64,000 nucleotides of DNA from Pseudomonas alkylphenolica (GCF_000746525.1 NZ_CP009048.1:5159501-5223500), one strand, 5' to 3'. Shown: positions 35,403-46,502, counted from the stretch's first letter. Program-made: numbers and translations. Notes: a model not told the origin generated them from the letters alone.

Positions 35403-36273
35403 GCCGCGCCGCATGCTCGGTGAACAGGCGCACCGGGTCGGCGCCCTTGCCCACCGCACCGAGTGACTGATTGACGATGTCCAGGTGGTCGAGCGGATAG
35501 TCATCGCCGATCACCTGGCCCAGGTGCGAGCTGTAGCGACCGACCATGCCGTCACACTGCCCGGCCTCATGGATGAAGGTCCGGGCAAACAGACGGCAGA
35601 AGCGATTGCTGCCGTCCAGGCGGTTCAGGCCCTTGTCGGTCAGCCCCGGCTGCAAGGTGCCGGACCAGGAGTAGTAACGCACGCCGTTGACCTCGGCGGG
35701 CCCCTCCCCGCCCCAGGTGCTGGGCAGCCCCTGTGGATAAGCCTGATTGAACAACGCCACGCCAGCGCGGGTCAGCGAATGGTGCGAGGCGTGCACGTCA
35801 ATCGGCAGCTTTGGTCCGCGCCAGCCGGTTTCCAGCCAGCCCATCAACACCCCCAGGCCATGCAGCAGGGCCTTGAGCAAGCGCCCACGGGCAGAATCGG
35901 CGGGGTAATGCTCAAGCAGGTAATCCGCCAGCTCCGAGCCGTGATTGGGCCCGGCAATCGAAGTCACCGACGCCACCCATTCCGGGCGCCTGGCCGCCGC
36001 ATAGCGTGCCGTCAGCGCACCCTGGCTGTGGCCGAGCAGGTTGACCTTGTCGGCACCTGTGCGTTGGCGGATGTCGGCGATGATCTGCAACAACTGCTCG
36101 CCACGCACCTCAGTGGCATTGAGTGGCGACACCTGAATGGCAAAGACCCTGGCCCCGCCCCGGCGCAAGGCCGAGACAATGCCGAACCAGTAGGGATAGA
36201 GCAGCAGGCGGACGAAGCCGAGCATGCCCGGCACCAGTACCAGTGGATAACGCGTGGCAAGCGCTTGGGCCAT
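35383..36273 (-). CDS. Lipase-like alpha/beta hydrolase (family I lipase relative)
   Basis: A 296-residue hydrolase resembling family I bacterial lipases: oxyanion strand PLVLVPGMLGF at residues 10-20, nucleophile elbow GHSQG (about residue 82), catalytic Asp in QCDGMVGRYSSHLGQ and a His in YPLDHLD. There is no signal peptide, so unlike secreted LipA it may act inside the cell, and no lipase foldase gene is adjacent. ATG at 36273 is the only sensible start. Confidence 0.85.
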   Translation of the reverse strand: MAQALATRYPLVLVPGMLGFVRLLLYPYWFGIVSALRRGGARVFAIQVSPLNATEVRGEQLLQIIADIRQRTGADKVNLLGHSQGALTARYAAARRPEWVASVTSIAGPNHGSELADYLLEHYPADSARGRLLKALLHGLGVLMGWLETGWRGPKLPIDVHASHHSLTRAGVALFNQAYPQGLPSTWGGEGPAEVNGVRYYSWSGTLQPGLTDKGLNRLDGSNRFCRLFARTFIHEAGQCDGMVGRYSSHLGQVIGDDYPLDHLDIVNQSLGAVGKGADPVRLFTEHAARLKAAGL

Positions 36274-36396
36274 GGCTGCAGTCTCCGTTCCGTGGACAGT
36301 CGGCCCACCCTACAGGTACTTCAGTTGCAATCGCAATCGAACTGCTGGCGCGTCTTCGAAGGCGTCCTCGCGCAGGAAGAAGGGCACGCCGATGAT

Positions 36397-36456
36397 ATCG
36401 CGGGGCAAGCCCGCTCCCACCGAGATCACCTGGTAGGAGCGGGCTTGCCCCGCGAT
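36397..36456. repeat. REP pair 8
   Basis: ATCGCGGGG ends outward; the right copy has GTAGGAG instead of GTGGGAG. It lies between the asmA-like stop and the lipase-like gene. Confidence 0.92.
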
Positions 36457-36460
36457 GCTG

Positions 36461-38521
36461 TTAACCGGCCTTCACCGTCCGCGGCGCCTTCCCGGCCTTC
36501 ATCTGCTCAAGCAGCGGCGTGCACTGATTCGGCACATCACCGCCAGGTGCCACCAACGCCAGCAGGCCCGCCGCCGGGCCAACCACCACCCCCAACGCGA
36601 CCATACCCGCCCCTCGCAAGGCCAGCGGTACCGCCTGTACGCCGGCGCTGGGCTTGGCAAACGGTCCACGCACATACAAAGGCGAACGCAGCGAGAACAA
36701 GCGCAGGCCCTTGGACTCGGGATTGACCTTCAGGTCCAGCTGCTCACTGGCGAAGTTGGCGGTGCCATTGATATAGATGATTGCGTTCTCGGTGTCGAAG
36801 ACGAACAGGCGGGTGGTCGCCAAACCCTCCTTGATACCGAAATCAGCGGCTGCACAGTTGATCTTCACTTCCTTGTCACCAAACAGCTGGCCCACCACAT
36901 AGTTGCCCACGTTCAGCCCGGCGATTTCCATCAGGCCCCGGCTGATGGCGCCATCGTTGATCAACATCTTCAGGTCGCCATTGGCAGTGGCCAGCAACGC
37001 CGCCACCGAATTACCGCGGCCACTGAGGTCGGCGTCGCCATTGAGCTGACCGAAGCTGGTTTTCATCGGTTCGAAGGTCGGAAACAGCTGCTTGAGCTTG
37101 AAACCGCGCGCGCTGAGCTGGGCGCGGCCTTGCAGCGGCGCCGTGCGGCCATCCAGGCGAATCTGAGCATCAAGGGTGCCACCGGCCACGCCAAAATGCA
37201 GCGGCGCCAGGCGCAGCACGCCATCATCGAGGACAAAGTGACTGGAGAGGTCGTTGAACGGCAAATCCTGGTTGTGCACGATGCGCTTGCCACTGAAGGT
37301 CACGTCGGCGTCCATGCTCCGCCAGCGCTCGGTGCGAAATTCCTCGACCGGCAGAACCTTGCCTGCCGGTTGCTTACTGGCGCCGCCGCGAGCCTTCTGC
37401 TCGGCGTTGGAGTCGGCACCGATCAGCGGCGCAAGGTCCTTGAACAGCAATTGATTGGACACCAGGTTGCCACTGAGCTTGGGCCGCGGCTGGCTGGAGA
37501 CGAACGTCAGGTCGCCATGGATATCACTGTCACCGATCTTGCCGTTGAAGCCCTCGTAGCGAAACAGTGCGCCACCGGGTTCATGCAACTTGGCTACCAG
37601 ATGCCCATCGGTGGAATACGCCGGCGAATCCGGCAGGGTCACCCCCGTCAACGGATACAGGTTGCCCAGGCTCGCGCCCGAGAGTCGCAGGCGCAGATCA
37701 AGAGCGCCCAGGTTGCGCGGGTCGGTCAGGGTGCCGGCCAGCGCGATACGGGTATCGGCGATCTGCATGTCGGCCTGCAACGGGAACGGCAGGCTCGCAT
37801 CCTGCAGCGCCAGCAGGCCGCCAATCTTGCCGCTGCCTGAAAGTGGCTGGCCTTTGTAGCGCCCTTTGACCTTGAGGCCAAAGGCGTAGGCCTGGGCGGT
37901 GGCGCTTTTCTGCGCCGCGGCCTTGCCGACAATGTCGGCGAACGGGATCGGCTTGCCCAGCGGATCGATAACGATATCCAGGCTGGTTTTCAACGTCTGG
38001 TCGTCAAGGCTGACCTGGCCCTTGTCGAAACCGATGGCGCCGATATCCAGCGCCCACCCGGAAGGCTCGGCCTGCTTATCCTTGGCAGCGAAATCGAAGG
38101 TCCAGTTGGCCCGCCCATCGGCCAGGCGCGTGAGCGTGGCGGTGGGCTGGTTGAGATCGATACGCGGGATGACGATTTGCTGGAACAGCAGCGGCAAGGG
38201 TGCCAGGCGAAACTCGACGCGCTTGAGAGCAGCCATCTGTGGCTCCTTGAGCCAGTCCGGGTTGCCCAGGGTCAGGTCTTCGGCGATGAAGCGCGGCCAG
38301 GGAATCCAGGCCCGCCAACCACCCTGCTGCGGCTCGCGCTGCCAAACCACGGCGAGATTACCGTTGATAGCGAAGGGCCGCTGCAGCGCTTCGGAGACCT
38401 TGGCATTGAGGGTCGGCTTGACCCGGTTCCAGTCGAACGTCGCGATGACGATTACCAGTAAGGTCACGACCAGCAGCAGGCTGGCAAAGGTCCAGGTGAG
38501 GATTCTGGCGGGACGCGTCAT
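36461..38521 (-). CDS. AsmA-family protein
   Basis: A 686-residue protein with a single N-terminal membrane anchor (RILTWTFASLLLVVTLLVIVIATFDW) followed by a long periplasmic beta-rich region and a C-terminal AsmA block with GAISRGLMEIAGLNVGNYV. AsmA-like proteins bridge the inner membrane to the periplasm and affect outer-membrane lipid transport. ATG at 38521 follows AGGAGAG; an in-frame start 17 codons upstream is rejected. A Pro/Gly-rich short tail ends in VKAG. Confidence 0.88.
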   Translation of the reverse strand: MTRPARILTWTFASLLLVVTLLVIVIATFDWNRVKPTLNAKVSEALQRPFAINGNLAVVWQREPQQGGWRAWIPWPRFIAEDLTLGNPDWLKEPQMAALKRVEFRLAPLPLLFQQIVIPRIDLNQPTATLTRLADGRANWTFDFAAKDKQAEPSGWALDIGAIGFDKGQVSLDDQTLKTSLDIVIDPLGKPIPFADIVGKAAAQKSATAQAYAFGLKVKGRYKGQPLSGSGKIGGLLALQDASLPFPLQADMQIADTRIALAGTLTDPRNLGALDLRLRLSGASLGNLYPLTGVTLPDSPAYSTDGHLVAKLHEPGGALFRYEGFNGKIGDSDIHGDLTFVSSQPRPKLSGNLVSNQLLFKDLAPLIGADSNAEQKARGGASKQPAGKVLPVEEFRTERWRSMDADVTFSGKRIVHNQDLPFNDLSSHFVLDDGVLRLAPLHFGVAGGTLDAQIRLDGRTAPLQGRAQLSARGFKLKQLFPTFEPMKTSFGQLNGDADLSGRGNSVAALLATANGDLKMLINDGAISRGLMEIAGLNVGNYVVGQLFGDKEVKINCAAADFGIKEGLATTRLFVFDTENAIIYINGTANFASEQLDLKVNPESKGLRLFSLRSPLYVRGPFAKPSAGVQAVPLALRGAGMVALGVVVGPAAGLLALVAPGGDVPNQCTPLLEQMKAGKAPRTVKAG

Positions 38522-38537
38522 TGCATGACTCTCCTGA

Positions 38538-38560
38538 CGCCCATAAAGCACTAATGGGCG
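38538..38560. repeat. Inverted repeat upstream of the asmA-like gene
   Basis: CGCCCAT, 9 bp, ATGGGCG; located 17 bp before the AsmA ATG. It could be an operator or an mRNA hairpin. Confidence 0.4.
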
Positions 38561-38763
38561 TATTGATGGCACTTAGTCATCGGACTGCTGAAAAGCCGAG
38601 GGGTTTAACTGGCGATGGGTGATTTCGCTTTTTTCCTGACTTTTTTCTCGGTTTTCCATCAATCCGGCTTGCCACCCCCGCCTTGAAAAGCGCTGCCAGC
38701 GCCCTTTCACCCGGCTGCAGAGTGCAGCCTAGAGCCTTCGCGCCAAAGCATCAATTCCATCGA
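38561..38763. other. Intergenic stretch between asmA-like and repeat-protein genes
   Basis: About 200 bp with T-rich runs near 38630-38655 and no credible ORF. It likely carries divergent promoters for both genes; only the one for the repeat protein looks plausible. Confidence 0.4.
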
Positions 38764-38792
38764 TTGTCACCATTATCTTTATGAACTTTTAT
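38764..38792 (+). promoter_or_regulatory. Possible sigma-70 promoter of the repeat protein gene
   Basis: TTGTCA, 17 bp, TTTTAT, in an AT-rich patch about 70 bp before the ATG at 38859. Confidence 0.4.
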
Positions 38793-38858
38793 CTCGCGCC
38801 CCCGAGCGTAGCATTGGCTCCGTACCCACTTTCCAGCCCCTCCAAGGAGCACCGAACC

Positions 38859-39182
38859 ATGAAACGCCAATTGCTGCTGAGCCTGTCCCTGTCCATCCTG
38901 GCCGCCAATGCCTTCGCCATTCCTGCCAGCGAACAAAGCCTGACCGCCGAGTCCCGTTCCAGCTCCACCGTGATATCGCAACCGCTGAACACCCTGGCCG
39001 AAGGTGGATCTGATCGTCTGCTGGAACGCAACAATCGTGTAGCCGAAGGCGGCTCGGATCGTCTGCTGGAACGCAACAACCGTGTAGCCGAAGGCGGTTC
39101 GGATCGTCTGCTGGAACGTAACATCCGCGTAGCCGAAGGTGGTTCTGACCGGCTGATCGAAATGAACCAGCGCGCGAGCTGA
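38859..39182 (+). CDS. Secreted protein with four 15-residue repeats
   Basis: A 107-residue protein with a signal peptide (residues 1-22, ending ANAFA) and four tandem copies of AEGGSDRLLERNNRV-like units (38994-39170), the last diverged to DRLIEMNQ. At DNA level the units are 45 bp and almost identical, so they can expand or contract. AAGGAGC precedes the ATG. I recall similar pseudomonad proteins annotated only as 'phage infection protein', without solid evidence. It carries no cysteine or known binding motif. A strong terminator follows 50 bp after the stop. Confidence 0.85.
   Translation: MKRQLLLSLSLSILAANAFAIPASEQSLTAESRSSSTVISQPLNTLAEGGSDRLLERNNRVAEGGSDRLLERNNRVAEGGSDRLLERNIRVAEGGSDRLIEMNQRAS
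38994..39170 (+). repeat. 45-bp coding tandem repeat, about four copies
   Basis: Units start at 38994, 39039, 39084 and 39129; each encodes AEGGSDRLLER or a close variant. Units 2 and 3 differ at only a few bases. The repeats stay in frame. Confidence 0.9.
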
Positions 39183-39231
39183 AACCTATGCCAGACAATA
39201 AGAGATCCCAGCCTTGCAACGGTTCCCCTCC

Positions 39232-39262
39232 AAGCCCGGTCAATTGACCGGGCTTTGTTTTT
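39232..39262 (+). terminator. Intrinsic terminator of the repeat-protein gene
   Basis: Perfect stem AAGCCCGGTCAA/TTGACCGGGCTT followed by TGTTTTT. It is 50 bp after the stop. Confidence 0.88.
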
Positions 39263-39316
39263 CCTGGCGCAGGCTATTAGAGTGCAGGGCTGTTTCACTG
39301 CCAACCGATACTCGCC

Positions 39317-39946
39317 ATGCTGCCGCGCGCCGAACAAAAGCAACAGACCCGCCAAGCCCTGCTGGATGCCGCCCGCCACCTGATGGAAAGTGGCCGAGGC
39401 TTCGGCAGCATCAGCCTGCGTGAAGTGAGCAAATGCGCGGGTATCGTACCCACCGGTTTCTACCGGCATTTTTCCGATATGGACCAGCTCGGCCTGGCCC
39501 TGGTCAATGAAGTCGGCGAAACCTTTCGCCAGACCATTCGCCTGGTCCGCCACAATGAACTCGAACTCGGCGGCATTACCGACGCCTCGGTGCGTATCTT
39601 CCTCGACGTGGTCGCGGCCAATCGCCCGCAGTTCCTGTTTCTCGCGCGCGAGCAATACGGTGGCTCGCAACCGGTACGACAGGCGATTGCCACCCTGCGC
39701 CAGGGCATCAGTTCGGACCTGGCCACCGACCTTGAGCGTATGCCGCGCTGGCAGCACCTGGATAACGCCGCCCTCTCGGTGATCGCCGACCTAGTGGTGA
39801 AAACCGTGTTCGCCACCCTGCCGGAACTGATCGATGAGCCGGCCGACGATGCCGGACAAACGCTGAGCGCCCAGGACAAGATCACCCAGCAACTGCGCTT
39901 CATCTTCGTCGGCGCCAAGCACTGGCAAGGGCTCAGTACCCTGTAG
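39317..39946 (+). CDS. TetR-family repressor, FabR/DesT type
   Basis: A 209-residue regulator with an N-terminal helix-turn-helix (ISLREVSKCAGIVPTGFYRHF, about residues 34-54) and the conserved MDQLGLALVNEVGETFR and FLAREQYGGS segments I associate with DesT/FabR. Those sense acyl-CoA saturation and control unsaturated fatty-acid genes. No desaturase gene lies next to it here. The stop falls inside REP pair 9. Confidence 0.85.
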   Translation: MLPRAEQKQQTRQALLDAARHLMESGRGFGSISLREVSKCAGIVPTGFYRHFSDMDQLGLALVNEVGETFRQTIRLVRHNELELGGITDASVRIFLDVVAANRPQFLFLAREQYGGSQPVRQAIATLRQGISSDLATDLERMPRWQHLDNAALSVIADLVVKTVFATLPELIDEPADDAGQTLSAQDKITQQLRFIFVGAKHWQGLSTL

Positions 39947-40012
39947 GAGCGGGCTTGCCCCGCGAAGCGGTGTGCCAGACAGCTCGCAATCGCGGGGCAA
40001 GCCCGCTCCCAC
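39943..40012. repeat. REP pair 9
   Basis: GTAGGAG/GTGGGAG ends outward; the first copy ends CGCGAAG instead of CGCGATG. It begins inside the stop codon region of the TetR-type gene. Confidence 0.92.
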
Positions 40013-40103
40013 CGGGGAGCTCACGTTAGTTGCTCCCATAAGGCTATAGCAGCGTTTCCTGCTACCATGCGCGCAAACGCACCGATCGCGACGATTCTTC
40101 TCC

Positions 40104-41237
40104 ATGCCCGACCTTCGTACTGCCAAGCCTGAACTGCCCGCCCTGCTCGAACAAGTGCAGACGCACTTTACCCAGCGCATCGTGCCGCTCTGGCAAGGAC
40201 CGGGCTGGAATGCAGAAATGGCCCTGCCTTACGAAGCGCTGGATGCACAGCAGCAGCCGCTGCCTGTAGAGCGCTACCGGGCCATGGCCTGTGCCCGTCA
40301 GCTGTACCTGTTCAGCAGCCGCATCGAGCAACCTGGCGCCCGTGAACGCGCAGCGGCGCTGTTCCGCTCGTTGCAACGGCACTTCCACGATGCCGAGCAT
40401 GGCGGCTGGTTCTACAGCATCGATGCCCAGGGCAAACCGCTGGATCGGCGCAAGGACCTCTACACCCACGCCTTCATCATCTTTGCCTGCGCTCACTACT
40501 GGGGACAGATCCGCGAACAGCTGGTCGAGTCCACCCTCAATGCAGCACTGAGTGTGGTCGCCGAACGTTTTGCCCGGGATGACGGCTTGTATGAAGCCAG
40601 CCTCGATGAAGACTGGTCGGACCTTGGTAGCGGCCCTTTGCAGAATCCGCTGATGCATTTGGCTGAAGCGCTCCTCGCGACCCTCTCGGTACGCGATGAC
40701 GAAGCAGTACAAAATGCCCTGCAAACGCTAGCCAAAGCCATGCAGGAGCACTTCATCGATGCCGAACACGGGGTGATGCTGGAAAAACCACGCGGCGCTG
40801 TGGATAACTGGTTCGAACCGGGCCACCAGTTCGAGTGGTTCTTCCTGCTGGAGTCTTCAGCGCTGCTGCGCGGTAGCGAGCTGCATGCGTCACTCGACCG
40901 GGCGTTCGCCTATGCCGAGCAATACGGAGTGAAAGACACCGCGGTGTTGGCCATGCTCGGCGCCGACGGCGAGGTCCGCGATGCCACCCAGCGCATCTGG
41001 GCCCAGGCCGAGTACTTGCGCGCCCTGGCCTTGCGCCCGAGCTGCGCCGGCAAGGTACTTACCCAGTTGCAGGCGCTGCAGCAGCATTTCCTGCATGCCG
41101 GTGGCTGGTACGAGTGCCGTGACGCCAGTGGCGCGGTCAGCCGCAGCGATATGCCGTCGACCACGCCTTATCATCTGGCGACCTGTCTGGAAGGGTTGCT
41201 GAAGCTATCGCGGGGCAAGCCCGCTCCCACAGTGTAA
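40104..41237 (+). CDS. AGE-family sugar epimerase/isomerase with REP-encoded tail
   Basis: A 377-residue (alpha/alpha)6-barrel protein of the N-acylglucosamine 2-epimerase family: RYRAMACARQLYLFS, HGGWFYSIDAQGKPLDRRKDLYTHAF, and EPGHQFEWFFLL carry the family's catalytic His/Arg/Glu environment. Mannose or glucose isomerases of this type are found in bacteria; the exact sugar is not predictable. The last ten codons (LSRGKPAPTV) are read from REP pair 10, so the natural C-terminus was replaced. Confidence 0.87.
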   Translation: MPDLRTAKPELPALLEQVQTHFTQRIVPLWQGPGWNAEMALPYEALDAQQQPLPVERYRAMACARQLYLFSSRIEQPGARERAAALFRSLQRHFHDAEHGGWFYSIDAQGKPLDRRKDLYTHAFIIFACAHYWGQIREQLVESTLNAALSVVAERFARDDGLYEASLDEDWSDLGSGPLQNPLMHLAEALLATLSVRDDEAVQNALQTLAKAMQEHFIDAEHGVMLEKPRGAVDNWFEPGHQFEWFFLLESSALLRGSELHASLDRAFAYAEQYGVKDTAVLAMLGADGEVRDATQRIWAQAEYLRALALRPSCAGKVLTQLQALQQHFLHAGGWYECRDASGAVSRSDMPSTTPYHLATCLEGLLKLSRGKPAPTV

Positions 41238-41267
41238 AAACCGGTGGGAGCGGGCTTGCCCCGCGAT
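41207..41267. repeat. REP pair 10
   Basis: ATCGCGGGG ends outward; the left copy forms the end of the AGE-epimerase ORF, and the right one stops nine bases before the SDR gene end. Confidence 0.93.
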
Positions 41268-41275
41268 AGAGCCAA

Positions 41276-42043
41276 TCAAGCCTTACCGGATCGGTCAATC
41301 GAGAACCCGGCCCACGCCTGGCTCACCGGCATCAGCTCCAGGCTGTTGATATTGATATGCGCCGGCTGGTTCATGATCCAGAAAATGGTCTCGGCAATGT
41401 CCTGCGGCTGGATGGCCTCAGCGCCTGCGTAGGTCGCGTCATAGCGTGCCTGATCACCACCAAAGCGCACCAGGGAAAACTCGCTTTCACACAAGCCTGG
41501 CTCAATGTTGCTGACACGCACACCGGTGCCTTGCAGGTCGCAGCGCAGGCTCAAGGAAAACTGGCCGACAAAGGCCTTGGTACCGCCATACACATGGCTG
41601 CCCGGATACGGATAGTTACCCGCCACCGACCCCACGTTGAGAATGGTTGCGCCGCGACCATGGGCAATCAGCCGTGGCAACAACAGGCGGGTGCTGTACA
41701 TCAGGCCCTTGATGTTGGTGTCGACCATGGTTTCCCAGTCGTCCAGGTCGCACTTGGGGGCCGGGTCGGCGCCCAGGGCCAGGCCGGCGTTGTTGATCAG
41801 CCCGCGCAACTTGGCGAACGACGGCGGCAAGTTGGCAATCGCCGCTTCCATGGCCTTGCGGTCACGCACATCGACTACCAGGCCGTGCACTTCAGTCTGC
41901 TTCGACAACTCTGCGCATAGCGCGTCCAGGCGCTCCTGACGGCGACCGGTCAGCACCAGCGACCAGCCAGCTTCGGCAAATCGACGGGCACAGGCTTCGC
42001 CGAAGCCAGAGGTCGCGCCAGTGATGAAAACGGTGGAAGTCAT
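41276..42043 (-). CDS. ydfG: NADP-dependent short-chain dehydrogenase, YdfG type
   Basis: A 255-residue SDR with the cofactor loop TGATSGFGEACARRF (residues 8-22), NNAG near residue 86, the catalytic Ser in GSVAG and YGGTK. Arg residues after strand 2 (TGRRQERL) favour NADP. E. coli YdfG oxidises 3-hydroxy acids and serine-like substrates and reduces malonic semialdehyde. ATG at 42043. It reads leftward from the DnaA-box-rich non-coding region. Confidence 0.88.
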   Translation of the reverse strand: MTSTVFITGATSGFGEACARRFAEAGWSLVLTGRRQERLDALCAELSKQTEVHGLVVDVRDRKAMEAAIANLPPSFAKLRGLINNAGLALGADPAPKCDLDDWETMVDTNIKGLMYSTRLLLPRLIAHGRGATILNVGSVAGNYPYPGSHVYGGTKAFVGQFSLSLRCDLQGTGVRVSNIEPGLCESEFSLVRFGGDQARYDATYAGAEAIQPQDIAETIFWIMNQPAHININSLELMPVSQAWAGFSIDRSGKA

Positions 42044-42674
42044 CGGGTACTCCTTGCAAGGTCGAGATCACGGATCAGCAGAATGCCCGCCGATAACCCT
42101 GCCAGCAAGCATACATGCACTGTACAAAAAACGATCAAACGCGCCAACCCCTTGATCCATATGGCCTGGAGCAAGCTTTGCTCACCTTATCCACAGGCTC
42201 TTGCACAAAGAATGGGGGCAACTCCACGCCGCGCAATCCGCCTGTTTCAGCGGGATCGACAAGTATTTTCCTTGACCACAGACGTGCAGATTGACCTCGG
42301 GGCTACCCAAAGCGCGTGGGCGATAATTTCCGTGATGGCTCAAGGCCTTCGGCGACGGCGCTTACAGCGTTCTTTCCAATGCTTGCCCACAGACTTATCC
42401 ACAGCCTTCTCCCTGGGTTTTCAGGCAAGTTGCACTGACTACAAAAGACTTGACAACGGCCGCTGAAAATCTTTCCTGAACACTTGATCAAAAAACAACC
42501 ATACGACTGAGAGCCTTGTAATCAAAGGCTTTCAGCAAGGTGCCACCAAGTTACCCACAGCCGCTTCCACACCAATGGTGGACAACTCGAATGCACGTAA
42601 AAACATCCGCTTGCAGCGACTTTGTGTCGCGCCCCAAAGGAAGTGCTCGTAAGGTTTTCCACAAAGCTGTGGAC
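42044..42674. other. Non-coding region with a cluster of DnaA-box-like 9-mers
   Basis: No credible gene: the longest ORF is without ribosome site or family-like composition. TTATCCACA occurs at 42187-42195 and 42395-42403, TTGCCCACA at 42383-42391, TTACCCACA at 42551-42559, TTTTCCACA at 42655-42663 and the inverse TGTGGACAA at 42668-42676. The region is also AT-richer than its surroundings. It must contain the ydfG promoter, but I could not place it. Confidence 0.6.
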
Positions 42675-42705
42675 AAAAAAAAGCCCTGCAGTGCAGGGCC
42701 TTTTT
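42675..42705 (-). terminator. Intrinsic terminator of the liv operon
   Basis: Read leftward, GCCCTGCACTGCAGGGC is followed by a run of T. The stem lies at 42683-42699, 18 bp beyond the livF stop; the A-run on the other side makes it bidirectional in principle. Confidence 0.85.
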
Positions 42706-42716
42706 GCCAGCTCGGA

Positions 42717-43433
42717 TCAGTGCCCGCCCAGATAAGCGTTACGCACCTCCTCGTTGACCAACAGCTCCTGTCCGCTACCGGTCATGCGGATCTGGCCGTT
42801 GACCATCACATAGGCGCGGTCCGAGAGCTTGAGCGCATGGTTGGCGTTCTGCTCCACCAGGAAGATGGTCATGCCGGTCTGTGCCAGTTCGCGCAGGGTG
42901 GCGAAGATCTGCTTGACCACAATCGGCGCCAGCCCCAGGGACGGCTCGTCGAGCAGCAACAGCTTGGGCCTGCTCATCAACGCCCGGGCGATGGCGAGCA
43001 TTTGCTGCTCACCACCGGACATGGTCATGGCACGCTGATTACGCCGTTCCTTGAGCCGTGGAAACAGCTCGAACATGCGCTGCATGTCTTCGTTGGCGAA
43101 TTTGTCCCCGATGGGGATGGTGCCCATCATCAGGTTCTCTTCCACCGACATGTCCGGGAACACCCGGCGCCCTTCCGGCGACTGGGCGATACCGTTGGAG
43201 GCAATGTAGTGAGAGGACTTGCGGGTAATGTCAGTACCGCGATAGACAATCTGCCCGCTCGCCGCCCGCGGCTGCCCGAAGATCGACATCAGCAGGGTCG
43301 ATTTGCCGGCACCGTTGGAGCCGATCAGGCTCACCGTTTCGCCTTCGTTGATGTGCAGCGAGACTTTCTTCAGGGCCTGGATCGGCCCGTAGAACACATC
43401 GATCTCTTTCATTTCGAGGATCGCTGAACTCAT
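42717..43433 (-). CDS. livF: Branched-chain amino acid ABC transporter ATPase LivF/BraG
   Basis: A 238-residue ATPase: Walker A GSNGAGKST (about residue 38), signature TMSGGEQQMLAIARAL, Walker B LLLLDEPSLGLAP. The SLGLAP tail marks the LivF type. It overlaps livG by four bases and ends the operon. It pairs with LivG to drive leucine, isoleucine, valine (and alanine in Pseudomonas) uptake. Confidence 0.95.
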   Translation of the reverse strand: MSSAILEMKEIDVFYGPIQALKKVSLHINEGETVSLIGSNGAGKSTLLMSIFGQPRAASGQIVYRGTDITRKSSHYIASNGIAQSPEGRRVFPDMSVEENLMMGTIPIGDKFANEDMQRMFELFPRLKERRNQRAMTMSGGEQQMLAIARALMSRPKLLLLDEPSLGLAPIVVKQIFATLRELAQTGMTIFLVEQNANHALKLSDRAYVMVNGQIRMTGSGQELLVNEEVRNAYLGGH

Positions 43434-44301
43434 ACCAGTTCCTCTTCATCGGCGCCCAGATAAGCCGCAATCACCGTCGGGTTATGACGGATGTCTTGCG
43501 GTGCGCCTTCGGCGATCACGTTGCCGTGGTCCAGGACCACGATATGGTCGGAGATGCTCATGACCATGCCCATGTCGTGCTCGATCAGCACCACGGTAAT
43601 GTCGTGCTCGTCCCGCAGCACGCGGATCATCTTGCTCAGCGCTTCGGTTTCCTGCGGGTTGAGGCCTGCCGCCGGTTCATCCAGGCAGATGATCTGTGGC
43701 CGGGTACACATTGCCCGGGCAATCTCCAGGCGGCGTTGCTGGCCGTAGGACAACTCACCAGCCAGACGGTTGGCACAGTCAACCAGGTCGACCACTTCCA
43801 GCCAGTAGAAGGCATGGTCCAGGGCATCGCTTTCCGCCTTGCGGTACGCCTTGGTATTGAGCACACCCGACAGCAGATTGCGGTTGACCCACATGTGCTG
43901 GGCCACCAGCAGGTTCTCCACCACCGACATTTCCCGGAACAGGCGAATGTTCTGGAAGGTCCGCGCCAGACCTGCGCGGTTGACCAGGTGGGTACCGCCG
44001 AACATTTTGTAGTGCAGGCGGTTGATGAAGCGCTTGGGCGAAACGAAGTCGCCCAGCCGGAAACGCTCGCCAAGCAGCTGGATCACGTTGGTGCGGGTAC
44101 CGCGCATGTTCAGTTCGATCTTGCCGCCACTGGCCTTGTAGAAGCCGGTCAGGCAGTTGAACACCGTGGTCTTGCCCGCGCCGTTAGGGCCGATCAAGGC
44201 GAAGATCGAGTTGCGCCGGACCTTGAGGCTGACATCGCTGAGCGCCTTGATCCCGCCAAACTGCATCATCAGGTTGTCGACCGAGAGAATCACGTCATCG
44301 C

Positions 44302-44305
<4 letters not shown>
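43430..44305 (-). CDS. livG: Branched-chain amino acid ABC transporter ATPase LivG/BraF
   Basis: A 291-residue ATPase with Walker A GPNGAGKTT (about residue 38), the insertion FRLGDFVSPKRFINRLHYKMFG (about 80-100), signature LSYGQQRRLEIARAM and Walker B ICLDEPAAGLNP. It overlaps its neighbours livM and livF by four bases each. Confidence 0.95.
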
Positions 44306-45585
<1,280 letters not shown>

Positions 45586-45587
45586 AC

Positions 45588-46502
<915 letters not shown>

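Noticed and set aside
38994..39170. CRISPR-like spaced repeats
   Set aside because: The units are contiguous, in frame and protein-coding, with no spacers and no cas genes nearby.
42083..42466. A 127-codon ORF in the DnaA-box-like region
   Set aside because: No ribosome site, atypical composition and it includes box sequences; treated as non-coding.
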